The notes: generated by a model from the sequence alone, not told the origin. A DNA stretch of 64,000 nt from Phocoena phocoena (GCF_963924675.1 NC_089222.1:111491316-111555315); one strand, 5' to 3'. Counted from the stretch's first letter, positions 1-12,719 are shown. A program made the numbers and translations.

Positions 1-1797
1 CATTACTGGCCGTGTTACCTTTAGTTTTTCTCTTCTCTAATACAGACCCCAACACTGCCTATGTTATCTTGTAAAATATAATTGCTTCAGGTTACTCAGT
101 TTTTAAAAACATCTCCAGTGACTCCTGCTGAATAAAAAGTATGTTCTCTCATCTTTAATAACATTTTTGACATCTTCACCACTCTCAGCCTAATCTATCT
201 TTGTGGCCTCATCCCCCCAACTCCCAATACCTTTTGCCCTACCTTCTTCATTTCTTTTCTGCCCCTGGTTCCATGTCTTTATTTTCCTGTGATGTATTAC
301 TCTAGGTTGTTGCACATCACACAATCCCTTCTGTATACAGCCAAATTTATATTTGGTTATATTTATTGAATATGATGGCACTTTAAAGAATAAGTTTTGA
401 TGTGTTTCATTCTGCTACAAAAAATTCTGGGCTTCCACATTTATAAAAAAGTGGAGTTTTCTTTTTTCCGTGGAAACATGGAAGATTATCTTAAAAATAT
501 GAAGATGAAAACTAACCTAACTTTAAGAATGTTTTATTTATAATCTCTGACTTTTTTAAATTGGTAGAAAGTTGTCTTATTATTGAACTCACTCTCAATT
601 ATCAATGCATGTTATTTAGTTATGAGATAATCTGTAAAAATTTTAGTGAATCACCTGGGAATGCAAACAAATATTAGTATTAGTTTAACCAAAACATAGT
701 TAGAAAGCTAAGCCTGTAATAGAAGAACAAAATCAAAACCACACTCTGTATCATTCTAGATAACTTCCTGAGAACTTACCCTAATCTATACATGTTGTTA
801 TTAAAATGAGGCACTAAGACTAATAATTGATATTTATTCTGATCATTGAAGTATGAAGTATATAGTGGAAATATTACTTTCTGTGACCTTCACACTCTTT
901 CTATTAATAAAGTCCAATAATTGTTTATATTTCTGTTACACACTATGGTGTTTTTTATGGTGCTTTTTATCTATATTATTAGATCTCCACAAAAATCCTG
1001 TCCTGTAGGTGGGGTGACATAATTTTGGCCTTTTTTCTATGGATAATGCCTGGACACTGTTTACAAACAATAAAAAATATGCTTCTTAGGCCATGTAAAA
1101 AATAATAATATCCTAATAATTGGTAGGAATTCCTCTATTGGGCATTTGTGTTAGGCTCTGGATGCTAATAGAAACTAATGGGCACCTGGAAGAAGGTGAG
1201 TGAGAGAGCAGAGTTGCTCATAAAATTATATAGAACTAATTTTTGAGAGGTTATAAGATGATAGGAACTGCATAAAATTTTAAGGCTGCATCAGAGATGA
1301 GGCAGCAGTAGTGTGGTATAAATGTTTGATAAAAAGCTCTCCAGAAAAAAAGCCCTAATGTTTAGCATTTGTTCATTTCTATAGTGTAAATACTCCCACC
1401 ATGGACAATTTCAATCTAACACTTTGGTATCACTGAATGCAGGGTTGGGAAGATATATGCACTTTTACAACAATATATAGTATTTCTATCATGCAGTTAT
1501 AGGTGTAAATAACCTCAATCACAGATAATAGTAAAACAAGTGATAAGCTGTATTTATGTTCTTTTAATATAGTTTCTTTAACTTCAAGTTTATATAATTT
1601 AATTTTTAATAATGGCTAGTTTAACAACCAGTTTGCGAACTTCCTGAAAATCTTAATTAGCGCTTGTGACCTGGTATAAGCCAGCTCCTGCCAAGTACTA
1701 GATTAATGGAAGATATGATTCCTTCAAATACTTGAAGAAACACCATGGAGAAGAGTAAGAATTTAGTATTTTATTCCAGAAGGCATCACCAGGACTA
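1..1797. other. A+T-rich intergenic sequence, no gene seen
   Basis: No open frame here has protein-like composition or a recognisable domain; the longest is about 60 codons. Around 920-1060 there is a short stretch that resembles a decayed MIR, but it is too diverged to call firmly. I see no RNA gene, long tandem repeat or CpG-rich promoter. Confidence 0.6.
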
Positions 1798-1991
1798 GTG
1801 TATGCAAAGAGCCTCTCACTGTTGTGGCCTCTCCCGTTGTGGAGCACACGCTCCGGACGCGCAGGCTCAGCGGCCATGGCTCACGGGCCTAGCCGCTCCG
1901 TGGTATGTGGGATCTTCCCGGACCGGGGCAAGAACCCGTGTCCCCTGCATCGGCAGGCGGACTCTCAACCACTGCGCCACCAGGGAAGCCC
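1798..1991 (-). mobile_element. Young cetacean CHR-type SINE (tRNA-derived), tail degraded
   Basis: The minus strand begins with the SINE head (GGGCTTCCCTGGTGGCGCAG type) ending at 1991 and continues through the GC-rich body, with the reverse complement of a pol III B box near 1925-1940. The usual T-run (the poly(A) tail on the minus strand) is missing at the left end: the body stops in 'tgtatgcaaagagcc' without a tail. No clear target-site duplication is seen, so this copy is somewhat older or trimmed. The short plus-strand open frames over it are shadows of the SINE. Confidence 0.93.
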
Positions 1992-4037
1992 AAGACCACA
2001 CTTTTTAACAGTGAAATTTGCCAGTGTGAAATTCCAGCAATGAATTTTCACTGAAAGTATCCAAAAAGACACTTTTTACTGAAAATGTCTAAGAAGAGGA
2101 TGAATGACCTTAAATAGCTGTTTTGTAGAAGCCATCCAGAACTGCTCTGGTTAGAAAACGATGCATTCCAACTCTAAAGTTTAAACAGTTATTTATCAGA
2201 TGTTTGTATAGGTTCTTGATTCATGATTTCAAATAAAAAATGACAAAATTCATTCATGAAATTGTTCTTACTGAGCCGCCTGGGTGCAGCGCTGCTTAAA
2301 AATGAACTGGACAGGACAGTGTAAATCTCAGAGTTTTTACTGTTGGCAGAAGTTTAGAAATATCAGGACTGGCTTAGATCCCATCAGTCTGATGTCCCCC
2401 AGAGGTATAAAAGGAAAGCTAGAAGGAGAATAAACATTTTTCCCCATGTAGTCTTCTAATAAGAAGGGAAAGGAGAAACAGAAGAAGCAAGAAAAATAAT
2501 GTGCCTACTCTCCCCTCAGAGTCTGGCCCTGGCCCCAGCTCTGGACTTAAATGTTAAGGATGTTCAGGGGGAGAAAAACATATGAAACTAACTAGGGGAA
2601 GCCATATATACAGATTTATCAATTTGCAGAGACCTCTAAAATAGATGCCAGAAATGGAAAAAATTGACAGAATTCATGGCTCTATCTAGGTTTTGATAGA
2701 AAATTAAGAGGTATCCATAAATGAAAATTAACTAAAAATAAAGGTGTCATTTGAGTAATTTGAATATGCATGTACTTTATCTCAAACTTGTCATGATTTC
2801 CAGAGTATTTTAGTACCATTTAGAGATTCAGCTTTGAAAGGCTTGAGATGATAATTTAGAGAATCCTCCCCCTCAAAAAAAAGTACAATTAGAGTGAAGA
2901 AGAGCTATGGGTGCTAGGCTGGTAACCAACCACAAATAGCATAACATGTAAAGGTTTTGCATGCTTGATGCATTTTGACATTTACCTTTCAATAAGACAT
3001 TAATAATGTTTTAATATGTCAAATTAAATAACCAATATATATATAAAGAGATGTAGATACAGATATCATCATGAGGCTAGCCTATCATTCTCTTTTAACA
3101 ACTTTTTAAAAAATACCAAGTTCTAATCTGCTAGTCTCAAAGCAAATGTTCATTGAATCTAGATAAATTAACCACTAAAAAAAAAAAAAAAAACAATTGT
3201 TACTCAAGCTGTGATAATGATATGGGTAATGAAACCAGTATTTTAGGCCATACATTTTCATGTACAGAAGAGCCCTGCAAGCATTGTCACCAAAATATAG
3301 CAGAGGAGAGTGAATGAGTGCCCCTGGGGAGGCACTGGAGGAATAATCCAAAGTGGTCCAAGATCATTTTGAGGAACTTATGTCTTATTTTTTTTTAATC
3401 AGTGCAAAAATTTGTGATTTGTACTCTATTATACATCCATATTTATTATAATAAAAATAAAATAAAATTTCAAAATATTTTTCTCTAATATTTTTAAGAT
3501 TATGGACATGGCATAAAGATGGACCGTGTGCATTCTAACAGCTTCACATAGACCCCAGCATAACACTCTGTACCCCTGGGGTCACACATGCCCCAGTTTG
3601 AGAGGCAGAGACCTCCAGGATGACATGCCATCTCTTCTCCGATATACTCATTTGCATAGGCACAGTGTAGTTTCATGTGCATTTGGGCATTTTTACAAAC
3701 ATTTCACTTACTAGAGATGACTAGGCTGAGATAGCAACAGGTCATAAGATTGAAAGAGACCTTAAGCAGGGTACTTTGTCTAGCCTCTGGCCTTCGAATA
3801 CAACCACATTTAAATTTCCAAAGCCATGAGAACACAGATTGTTCCATAAACTCTGCAAAGAAGGGATTCCATAGTCAAGCTCAGAAACTCATCCCATTTT
3901 AGTATCAGGAAGTGCCTTCTTCAATATAAACAAAATGCATTTTAATTCTACATGTCTTGGAAGACCATAAAAAATACATTCAGATAATTTAAAGATAGCC
4001 ACTTCCATTAAAGGCCATCAGTTATATCCTACATAAA
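1992..4037. other. Intergenic sequence, no gene seen
   Basis: A+T-rich unique-looking sequence. There is a 17-bp A-run near 3178-3194 and a short T-run near 3390. No domain-bearing frame, RNA gene or clear repeat family was recognised. Confidence 0.55.
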
Positions 4038-4323
4038 GGCAACAATTTTTTTGTGTGTGTGATTACTCTTTTTTTATTGGAGTATAGTTGCTTTACAATG
4101 TTGTGTTAGTTTCTACTGTATAGCAAAGTGGATCAGCCATGTGTATATATATATATATCTGTCTTTTTTGGATTTCACCTCAGAGCATTGAGTAGAGTTC
4201 CCTGTGTTGTTGTTGTTGTTTTTTTTTTAACATCTTTATTGGGGTATAATTGCTTTACAATGGTGTGTTAGTTTCTGCTTTATAACAAAGTGAATCAGTT
4301 ATACATATAATGGCAACAATTTT
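4038..4323 (-). mobile_element. Compound L1 3'-end insertion with one 12-bp target-site duplication
   Basis: Two L1 3'-UTR fragments lie head to tail, both antisense with their T-runs on the left: 4050-about 4210 and about 4211-4311. Both carry the cetartiodactyl L1 3' motif 'gctttacaatg.tgtgttag'. The pair is bracketed by a single direct repeat GGCAACAATTTT at 4038-4049 and 4312-4323. The simplest reading is a 5'-truncated L1 inserted in antisense, with a second L1 end lodged in its poly(A) tail. The two fragments differ in sequence, so they come from two subfamilies. Confidence 0.8.
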
Positions 4324-5397
4324 ATTAGAATGTCTCTAGAATATACACGGTATTGACAGTAAAATTAAGACGTCAGTTTAATTTTTGGTTGTATTTGAAG
4401 CTTAATATTTAACCTTAAATATTCTTTTCAGTTGCCTAGTTACAATGAAGATTTTTATTTCACAAGAAGTAAGTAATTGTTTAATCAAAAACTAAACATG
4501 TGCTGTGCTAATAGGTTAAATAGCCAGAAAGGTAAAGACAGGTTTACTCTTCTCAAGGAAAAAACTAAAGAAAATCTGCTCTGTGTTTGCAGAAAAGGAG
4601 TGAGTATAGCTCTGTGCTGGCAAGGCAGTGTCTGTATTTCTTCATCACCTGGTATCTGAGGTGCTCAACAAATATTTGATGAATGAGTGAATGATGCATA
4701 TTCAGCTCTGAAGAGAAATTTCCTTTTTGAGGTATTAAACCAAGTCAAAAGCTGAGAAATACGATTCTTGGTGACTATAGTCAAATATGTTCAAAAAGGA
4801 GAATGAGAAGGAAAATTCTCATTGTGACCATGTACAGACTCAAAGGAAGTGATAATAGAAAGAATTATAAATCATTTTAAGGTTTTCCATTTAAATATAG
4901 GTGACTGGCACAGAATGGACTTTACCTCTCCCTCTCATCTCCCAAAAATCCTATTGGAGAGAAAGAAGAAGCAATTGGAAAATTAAAATAAATTTATAGT
5001 ATTGACCAGAAAGTTAAAGAACTTCTGAATATACCGAACAATTGGAGATAGATGGGGAAGTTTAACAGACCTGAGTAACCTTTAGTACAATACAGGAAAA
5101 ACAGAGACTTGCTCTGAAGGGAGTATTTCCATCAGAACTCCAGAATATCTAATCTAAGAAACAGGAACACTGGGGCAACTGGTGGTGTAAATTAGTCACG
5201 GGGCTAAGAATAGCCACTCCAGCTTCCTGTTCTCAGATTTGCCACAATATTCGTCCCAGGATAAGCATTAGGGCAGGTTTCTAAAAAGAAGAGGGGAATC
5301 TGGCATCACTACTGGAGACACCAGAGCGGGTGCTGTGTTTTAATCTAGGTGAGTTTCAGTTGCTAATAGACAAATACTTGAACTCCGAAGGCAACCT
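4324..5397. other. Intergenic sequence with an L2-like tail
   Basis: Positions about 4625-4695 carry the typical L2 3' end pattern (a 'gtgctcaacaaatatttg' motif followed by 'atgaatgagtgaatg'). The rest is A+T-rich sequence without recognisable genes. Confidence 0.5.
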
Positions 5398-5496
5398 CCA
5401 TATAGGTCTTTTTTTTTTTTTTGTACTTTATTTTTTTATTGACGTAGAGCTGCTTTACAATATTGTGTTAGTTTCTGGTGTACAGCAAAGTGATTC

Positions 5497-5549
<53 letters not shown>

Positions 5550-6180
5550 TACATATATATATATATTCATTTTCAGATTATTTTCCATTATAGTTTATTA
5601 GAAGATATTGAATATAATTCCCTGTGCTATACAGTAGGACCTTATTGTTTATCTTTTTTTTTTTAGTACACTCTTTATTGGAATATAATTGCTTCACAAT
5701 ACTGTGTTAGTTTCTGTTGCACAACAAAGCGAATCAGCCATATGTATACACACGTTCCCATATCCCCTCCCTCTTGAGCCTCCCTCCCATCCTCCCTATC
5801 CCACCCCTGGAGGCTGTCGCAAAGCACAGAGCCAATCTCCCTGTGCTATGCTGCTGCTTCCCACCAGCCAACTATTTTACATTCGGTAGTGTATATATGT
5901 GGATGCTACTCTCACTTTGCCCCAGCTTCGCCCTCCCACCCCATGTCCTCAAATCCATTCTCTATGTTTACCTCTTTATTCCTGCCCTGCAACTAGGTTC
6001 ATCGTTACCATTTTTTTTTTTTTTTAGTTCCATATATATGCGTTAGCATACGGTATTTGTTTTTCTCTTTCTGACTTACTTCACTCTGTATGATAGACTC
6101 TGGGTCCATCCACTTCACTACAAATAAGTCAATTTCATTTCTGAGTAATATTCCACTGTATATATGTGCCATATAGGTCT
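5398..6180 (-). mobile_element. Compound L1 3'-end insertion with ORF2 C-terminus, 12-14 bp target-site duplication
   Basis: The outer direct repeat CCATATAGGTCT lies at 5398-5409 and 6169-6180 (two further Ts are ambiguous with the T-run). Between them are two antisense L1 ends. 5410-about 5656 is one 3'-UTR; its A/T microsatellite is at 5499-5568. About 5657-6168 is a second 3'-UTR running into the last codons of ORF2, read on the minus strand at 6005-6168 with the L1 ORF2 C-terminal motif SEVSQKEKNKYRMLTHIYG. Both have a T-run at their left end, and the copy is 5'-truncated. See the findings for how the two pieces may be nested. Confidence 0.85.
5499..5568. repeat. (TA)n microsatellite with a CA interruption
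   Basis: About 21 AT units, then a short ACACAC stretch, then more AT. It lies inside the L1 3'-UTR, at the place where this L1 family normally has a short 'atacatatata' run, so it is an expansion of an L1-borne seed. Confidence 0.9.
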
Positions 6181-7607
6181 TTAAACACACCAATCCAGCT
6201 CTTAGTCCTCCACCTTACATCAGTGAAGCCCCGGTAATCTGAACCAATGCTCACAATGATGTTCATACGTGCCAATGATCAGGCAGCACTTAATTCAAAA
6301 TGCAGACAATAATTTTAAGATGAGAATAATTAATATACTTTGCATTATTCCTGAAACCATCACAAACATAAAATAAAAAGAGACAATAAGATAGTTTAGA
6401 ATTTTAAAAGGAAAATTACCAAAATTCAAATCCCAGTATAAGAGCTAAGTAACCATGAGCATGCAAAAGAGCATAGAGAAGAAATATGAGAGAAATACTT
6501 AAGGGAAGATTCCCATAGATACATATATGTAGCACAGATTAAGTGTTTCATTTTATTCTTTGCAATATAAATTGAAATTCAACTGCATCATCACTTACAT
6601 TAAAGTTGTTTCAATAAAGATTTCTGTTTCCAATTTTTAAAAACTGGGATTTGTGATCATATACTATTTCTCAGTCCTACATACATCTTCAGTTAAATAG
6701 ACAAATACATGACTTTCTGTTACCATTCAGAAGTAACAGTTGCACGTCAGTAGATTTCATCTGATGATTTCCTTTGTGCTTCCCAAATATTCTGAAAGGT
6801 TGGTATTACTATACCGACTTTATGAGAAAATTGAAACTGGAGTGGTATGTATTGATAAATTATAGCCATCACAGAGTAAGTTAGTGGCCTTTAGGATTTC
6901 AATTAAGATTTATCCAGTACTTATGCTGTTTCTCCAATACTCTTATATTTTTCAGGTATTACTAATGCCAAAATAGCAGTAAAATTTTCACAGACCTTCA
7001 GTTTAAGCTGTACTAATAAAATTCCAGTAAAAATTCCATAAAAGAGGCAAAATATCTATCTGGTTATGTTTTAAATATAAAACTGAGAAGTATAGCTAGT
7101 GGTCTCTGAACGTGTGGACCCCAATTTTTTTTAATTTCTTTTGCTTTTTGTTTGTTTATTCTTAAATATCTGATGTACAGTGTACCATAATTTCCCATTT
7201 ATTTTAAAATGTTATTTATAATGGATTAATTTTGAGAATCAGATAAGAAAGGTCTTCAGAACACAAATTAGTAATGTACAGGTCCCAGATTACTGTCTAC
7301 TGTCAACAACTAAATTTTTAACAGCTTACACTTGAAAAGCACTTTAAAGAGTAGAGTAACATTTCGCAAAATGTGTTCCAGGGAATATCTTTCCAACAAG
7401 AGTGCTGGCTGGGAATAAAATAAATTTAGGAAACATAATGACACATTATATCTTTTTGGAAATTCACAAAACATATTAGCATCTTAAAGACTGAGAAGTC
7501 TTTTCACTGAAGAAACCTGTTTCCTGGTTTAACTTGACATTTCTCAGATGGGTGCAACGATAGCCACTTTTTCTTTTTTCCTGGTAATATCTATTAACAT
7601 TCACCAG
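6181..7607. other. Intergenic sequence, no gene seen
   Basis: Unique-looking A+T-rich DNA. No long frame, RNA gene or recognisable repeat, apart from short T-runs near 7125-7150. Confidence 0.5.
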
Positions 7608-7790
7608 AGATAGTGTTGGACAATACTGTCTTATTTAGTCCCCAAACAAATCCTGTGAAAGGGATGACCTCATCCTTACCTTTTTGAGTCCTGTCAAGAT
7701 CACCAAGCTAATAAGTAGCAGAGCAAGGATTTGCACTCAGATCTTCAGGCTAAATCCAGAGACATTTTCTCTTTCCACTTGGCTACAGTT
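7608..7790. repeat. MIR-like ancient SINE fragment
   Basis: Contains the MIR core arrangement in degraded form: 'ccccaaacaaatcctgtgaa', then 'gatgacctcatcc', then 'caccaagctaataagtagcagagc' split by small changes, then 'ggatttgcactcagatct'. This matches the usual order of a MIR (cell-count-like core followed by 'rgtagcagagcygggattygaac'). Boundaries are approximate. Confidence 0.6.
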
Positions 7791-9205
7791 CTTTTTTATC
7801 CCCACCGGTACATTCATGCTCCATTTATTTTTAACCCATATGTCCCATGCTGAAGGAAATTGCTTGTGCTGCCACTTCATGCAGCACTTTAGGATTCTGT
7901 TCCAATTTTAAGAGAGAATTCTTGATAACAGGATTGCTGTGTTAAGTATTTGTTTAACGCTAAAGCAGAAAACCACTCATGAGTAACACAGGCAGTTAAA
8001 TGGTACCATCTGGAGCAAGAGGCATCTGTAAGTATCCTTATTTAAGAACCAGTTTACAAATAATAACAGACCCCTGGAATTAAGCAGTTAGCTCCTTTGT
8101 CGTATATAACAGCATTCAAGGGAAATAGCTTTTAAATCTTCACAAACAGAAATACTAAGATATTTTAATTCTTTCCTTAGAAATAACAAGATGAGGATCT
8201 CTTAAACCAATAATATTAAGAGTAACAGATAATCCAGTTCCTGTTCTCCAGTTTCATAAACATGAACAAGAAATAAAGTTTCACATTTAGAAGAGGAAGG
8301 GCAAGGAAATTAAACTTACCTAGATTACAGCACAGAAAGAAAGAAGAGATGCATTTTTGAAAAAAAAGAATCAAAAGATTCACTTCATAACAAACAAATA
8401 TTGTATAACTCAGACAAACTTTCTAGTCATTATTTGTTGCAAATTATGTTTCCACTTTATATTTTCCTTGTCTGCATAGCATTCATCAAAATCAGATTTT
8501 GATTATTTTGTACTCTGTATGGTATATTGTGTGTGCTCAAGAAATATTCGTAGGATACATAGATATAGATTAAAATAAAGATAGAAATAGATGTAGGCAT
8601 AGAAATGACAAAGAGTACAATCAAAGTCTATTTCTTTACGGAGAGAAATGCAAAGCAATTCTCAGACCTAGAAAGTCCTAGCTACTTAGGGCAATGTTTT
8701 CCTGTCTTAAAATGGTAATATTTGTGCTGTACACTATACTTTAAGGTAAACAGACAGATACGGTTCAAGACCAAAAAAAGACCAGCTGGGGGCTGTTGGC
8801 GGTGCTGCTGTGGCCCGCTGGAGAACTTGTAAGGCCAAAACCAGGACTGTGGGGATCAAAATCTCTACAAACTGTGCCCCAGAGACTAAAATCTTCTCTT
8901 TCCTTTGCATTGTATCCATCAACTGTATAGACCTCATTGAAAGCAGCTTTTTCTGCAATGTGAATTTATTTGTGTATCTCCCTTAAGTTAGTATTGAACA
9001 AGTATATTAATATAAAGGACCCCAGGTTCACTTGTGGAACCCAAGTAACACCTATACCCAGTATCTATTTTCATCCTGACATGCTATTTTTTTCTCTGTA
9101 GGCAAAAGCAACTTTTTAAAGACAATTAGATTTGAACATGTGCAATACAATTGTTAAAACTATACTGAAATCACACATACACACACTCTGTAAAAAAAAA
9201 AAAAA
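7791..9205. other. Intergenic sequence, no gene seen
   Basis: Mostly unique-looking. 8485-8550 resembles an L2 tail ('gtgtgctcaagaaatattc'). A slightly GC-richer patch at 8770-8830 is not part of any frame I can recognise. Confidence 0.45.
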
Positions 9206-9427
9206 GGGGCTTCCCTGGTGGCGCAGTGGTTGAGAGTCCACCTGCCGATGCAGGGGATACGGGTTCGTGCCCCGGTCCGGGAATACCCCACGTGCCGTGG
9301 AGCGGCTGGGCCCGTGAGCCATGGCCGCTGAGCCTGCCCGTCCAGAGCCTGTGCTCCGCAACGGGAGAGGCCACAACAGTGAGAGGCCCGAGTACCGCAA
9401 AAAAAACAAAACAAACAACAAAAAAAC
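9206..9427 (+). mobile_element. Young cetacean CHR-type SINE
   Basis: Full-length head (GGGCTTCCCTGGTGGCGCAG) with a tRNA-type A box, a B box near 9261-9272 (GGGTTCGTGCCC), the GC-rich body and an A-rich tail interrupted by C residues. It is flanked on the left by an A-run, which hides any target-site duplication. Confidence 0.97.
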
Positions 9428-9675
9428 TGAAGATCCTAAAACCATCAGTAATTTGTTTATGAATTTATATTTTTATCATCACACTTTTCCGTTGTGCAAT
9501 GTAAATCTCATATCCTGAGCTTAAATATTTTCCTCTCACACTCTTCTCAAAAAAAGACCACATCAGTGTCTCTGAGAGTTAAAGGAGGTGAGATAAAGAG
9601 GAGATGGGCTATGCAAATTCCAAAAGGCTATAGAAATGTAAATACTGTAGAGCGAATGAACAAACCACCCAGGAG

Positions 9676-9679
<4 letters not shown>

Positions 9680-9724
<45 letters not shown>
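9680..9724. repeat. (GATA)n microsatellite
   Basis: An uninterrupted 45-bp run of the GATA tetranucleotide, about 11 units. A run this pure and long is likely to vary in length between individuals. Confidence 0.97.
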
Positions 9725-9775
9725 GGATATTGAATATTAGAGTGTTCCTGACTTTCATGAATAAATAATCCAAAT

Positions 9776-10026
9776 CTCTTTTTTTCTCTCTTTTTTTTTT
9801 TTTTTTTTTTTTTTCCCCTTTTCAGTACGCTGGCCTCTCACTGCCGTGGCCTACCCCGTTGCGGAGCACAGGCTCCGGATGCGCAGGCCCAGCAGCCATG
9901 GCCCATGGACCCAGCCGCTCCACAGCACGTGGGATCCTCCCGGACCGGGGCACGAACCCGTGTCCCCTGCATCGGCAGGCGGACTCTCAACAACTGCACC
10001 ACCAGGGAAGCCCTCTTTTTTTCTCT
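9776..10026 (-). mobile_element. Young CHR-type SINE with 14-bp target-site duplication
   Basis: The antisense SINE has its T-rich tail at about 9790-9820 and its head ending at 10013. The direct repeats CTCTTTTTTTCTCT at 9776-9789 and 10013-10026 flank it (the first C is shared with the SINE head). Body and B-box sequence match the other young copies. Confidence 0.95.
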
Positions 10027-10077
10027 TAATAACTAATTTATAATACTTTAAAATATTACAGTAAATAATTATTAGCT

Positions 10078-10320
10078 AGAATTGCATTTTTTTTTTTTTT
10101 TTTTTTTTTTTTTTGCGGTACGTGGGCCTCTCACTGTTGTGGCCTCTCCCGTTGCGGAGCACAGGCTCCGGACGTGCAGGCTCAGCGGCCATGGCTCACG
10201 GGCCTAGCTGCTCCGCAGCACGTGGGATCTTCCCGGACCGGGGCACGAACCTGTGTCCCCTGCATCGGCAGGCGGACTCTCAACCACTGCGCCACCAGGG
10301 AAGCCCAGAATTGCATTTTT
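10078..10320 (-). mobile_element. Young CHR-type SINE with perfect 14-bp target-site duplication
   Basis: The direct repeat AGAATTGCATTTTT lies at 10078-10091 and 10307-10320. Between them is an antisense SINE with a long T-run (about 10088-10114) and a head ending at 10306. It sits only about 50 bp from the previous SINE in the same orientation. Separate duplications show that the two inserted independently. Confidence 0.97.
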
Positions 10321-12559
10321 ATTTTAATAATAGCTGTCCGATAACGCTTCTTAGGTATTTTCTCATAGATATTTTCTGTGTCTGTACAATGCGTTTGTAT
10401 TTGAGAGTATACTGACTCCACCAATGCACCTTTATACGAACAATGCTTTAGAATAGGTAACATAACCTAAATCCTAAATTTCCTTCTTAAATTCTTAGAG
10501 GAAAGAGCATTCTTTTCTTGTCCACACTCAGCTCCCTTTTCCTTTTACTCCTCGATCCCCTGGCCCCTTGCAGACCTCCACTCCCTATGCACAAATAGTA
10601 TTAATGCCTTTTCAAGTCATTTTTTTTTAAATTAAAATTTTCTATTTACTAAAGATAGTGGTTAATGCCTAGGTAAGGAGATATAGAAATATCTTAGCTA
10701 TGTAAATTCCATCTCCCCTTCTCAGGTTCTGCCCTATCACTGAGATTTTGTGTTGTCCCAAATAAATACAATTATTTAAATACAATTAATAGAATAAAGG
10801 AGGAAGGGTTATGCCATCGTAATTCAAAATTTGTGACATAATAGTCCAAAATATCTAAGCAACTCAGCTTTACCCCATTTCCTCTGTTCTGTTTCTGAAA
10901 ATCTGTCCCATAAAGTCTGTTGCCCACCTTATAGGACCTAAGAGATCTGAAGTGTGAAGTTACTTTTGGAGCTAGAAAAGGGTGGGATTGTGAAAAATTC
11001 CCTAAAGCCTAGTTTCATCAAACTTCCTTCATGTTCAGTAGTTGTCCTTCAATAAGTAGGTGCACCTAGGTGACTTTTCCATAATATTTATATATTGTGC
11101 TTTGTGCTTTTAACTTTTTCAGAGTGCTTTCACTTTTTTTTTTTTTTTTTCATTTCATGTTCTGCATCTCTTTGGGCACCTGGAGCGACTGACTATACCA
11201 TATATTGTGCTTATCACAACTTACACAAAACTTCCTATTTTGGTAACATTTAAGATGTTCTTTGTATGTTGTGACACATTTTGGCAATTTGGGAAAAGAA
11301 AAAGAAAGCATTCACTAATATAGTGTATTTGCAAATAGGTACAATAAGCTAGCTTTGCATAATGCTACTAGGAATCAAAAGGTTTAATTTACAGAATGAT
11401 TGATGGCATAATGCAGCCTTTAAATATAGAGAAAAAAATAAGCACTCTAAAAATGAAAGGCAACTTGGGCACCATTTTTTTTTTTTTTGCTTTTTTGCAT
11501 AAATTCCTTAGATGCTTTCATAAACTCATCTTTCTTCCTCAAGGTAATTGTGTTGAAAAGAAACCTGCAAAAAGCTAAATAATTGATCTGTACAGGCTTA
11601 AATGGAAACAACTTATACCTGTTTATCATGGGTAGGGATGTAAATGCATAAATATGATTGAAGCAGTTATACTTGGAAGGATGGTGTTAATGGGGAGACT
11701 TCCTGATGTTCATGCTATTTGCTTTTGTAGAACAACATATACGTTAAATTATGCAGCCATTGATTGTGGGGGTTATTTCTTTTCTTTTGCAGCAGATATA
11801 CTGATATTTATTGAACATATTATCCATTGATAGCCAGATACACAGTCTTTTTTTTTTATACTTAGAAAAGTAGTATCTTTAATTGAAAACATAAGAACCT
11901 AAACAATATTGTGTCAAAAGCATGTATAAAAATAAACATAGTTTTTATAACAGATATTATACTTTTCAATGAAAGAGTCTAGGCCTGGACATCAATAACA
12001 ATATCACAGGAACATCAGGAGACAAAGATACTCATGAAAGAGATTCAGAAATAATAAATCTGGAGTACAGTTTTTACTGATTATACTTATTTTAGAGCCC
12101 TGAAATATTCACCTTTCAGTTTTTAGATTTTAGATTTCTCAGTATGAAGCATAGAGTGATTTTACTTATTATAGTAAATCTGATTTATCATTAAATTGAA
12201 AAAAAAACACAGGGAAAATGGTTTACAGTAGAATTGTTTAAATCCTTCTTAATCTTGGACAATAGTCTGAAAAGTAATTTGTTTAAATAGCTCAGATACT
12301 CTTCTCCTCAATATTAATTAAAAGTTAATCAGTGCATTCTGTCTACAAGAAAATTTATCTGTATATAATGATTTACAAATGTAATGAAATATATATACAA
12401 TTATATCTATACATAGATATAGATATATACTCTCACAGCCAAAGACCCTAGCTAGAAATGTGAAAAAATTGTGATTTTTTTCTCAATAAACAAACATTTG
12501 GAAATTCAGTTTAATATTTTACAAGATAAATTATCAAGGTTTATGCTTAATTTCTTTTC
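10321..12559. other. Intergenic sequence, no gene seen
   Basis: T-runs lie near 11137-11150 and 11476-11488. A patch at 11790-11840 resembles a decayed MIR. 12395-12430 is a short imperfect ATAGAT/ATAT run. No coding potential is recognised. Confidence 0.5.
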
Positions 12560-12719
12560 TTCTTTTTTGAATTTGAGAATTTTATTTATTTTTTTATACA
12601 GCAGGTTCTTTTTAGTTATCCATTTTGATACATATTAATGTATACACGTCAATCCCAATCTCCCAATTCATCCCACCCTCAGCACTTTCCCACGTTGGTG
12701 TCCATATGTTTGTTCTCTA

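Noticed and set aside
8734..8958. Possible processed pseudogene fragment in a GC-richer patch
   Set aside because: No poly(A) tail, target duplication or recognisable protein was found.
9206..9290. tRNA-like A and B boxes at SINE heads
   Set aside because: These are the pol III promoter of the tRNA-derived SINE, not separate tRNA genes; no cloverleaf with a normal anticodon arm and acceptor stem is present.
9116..9445. Overlapping frames of 60-110 codons on both strands over SINEs, repeated at many places in the window
   Set aside because: The GC-rich SINE body has few stops and gives the same peptides (for example RSTGSGRAGS) wherever the SINE occurs. They are not genes.
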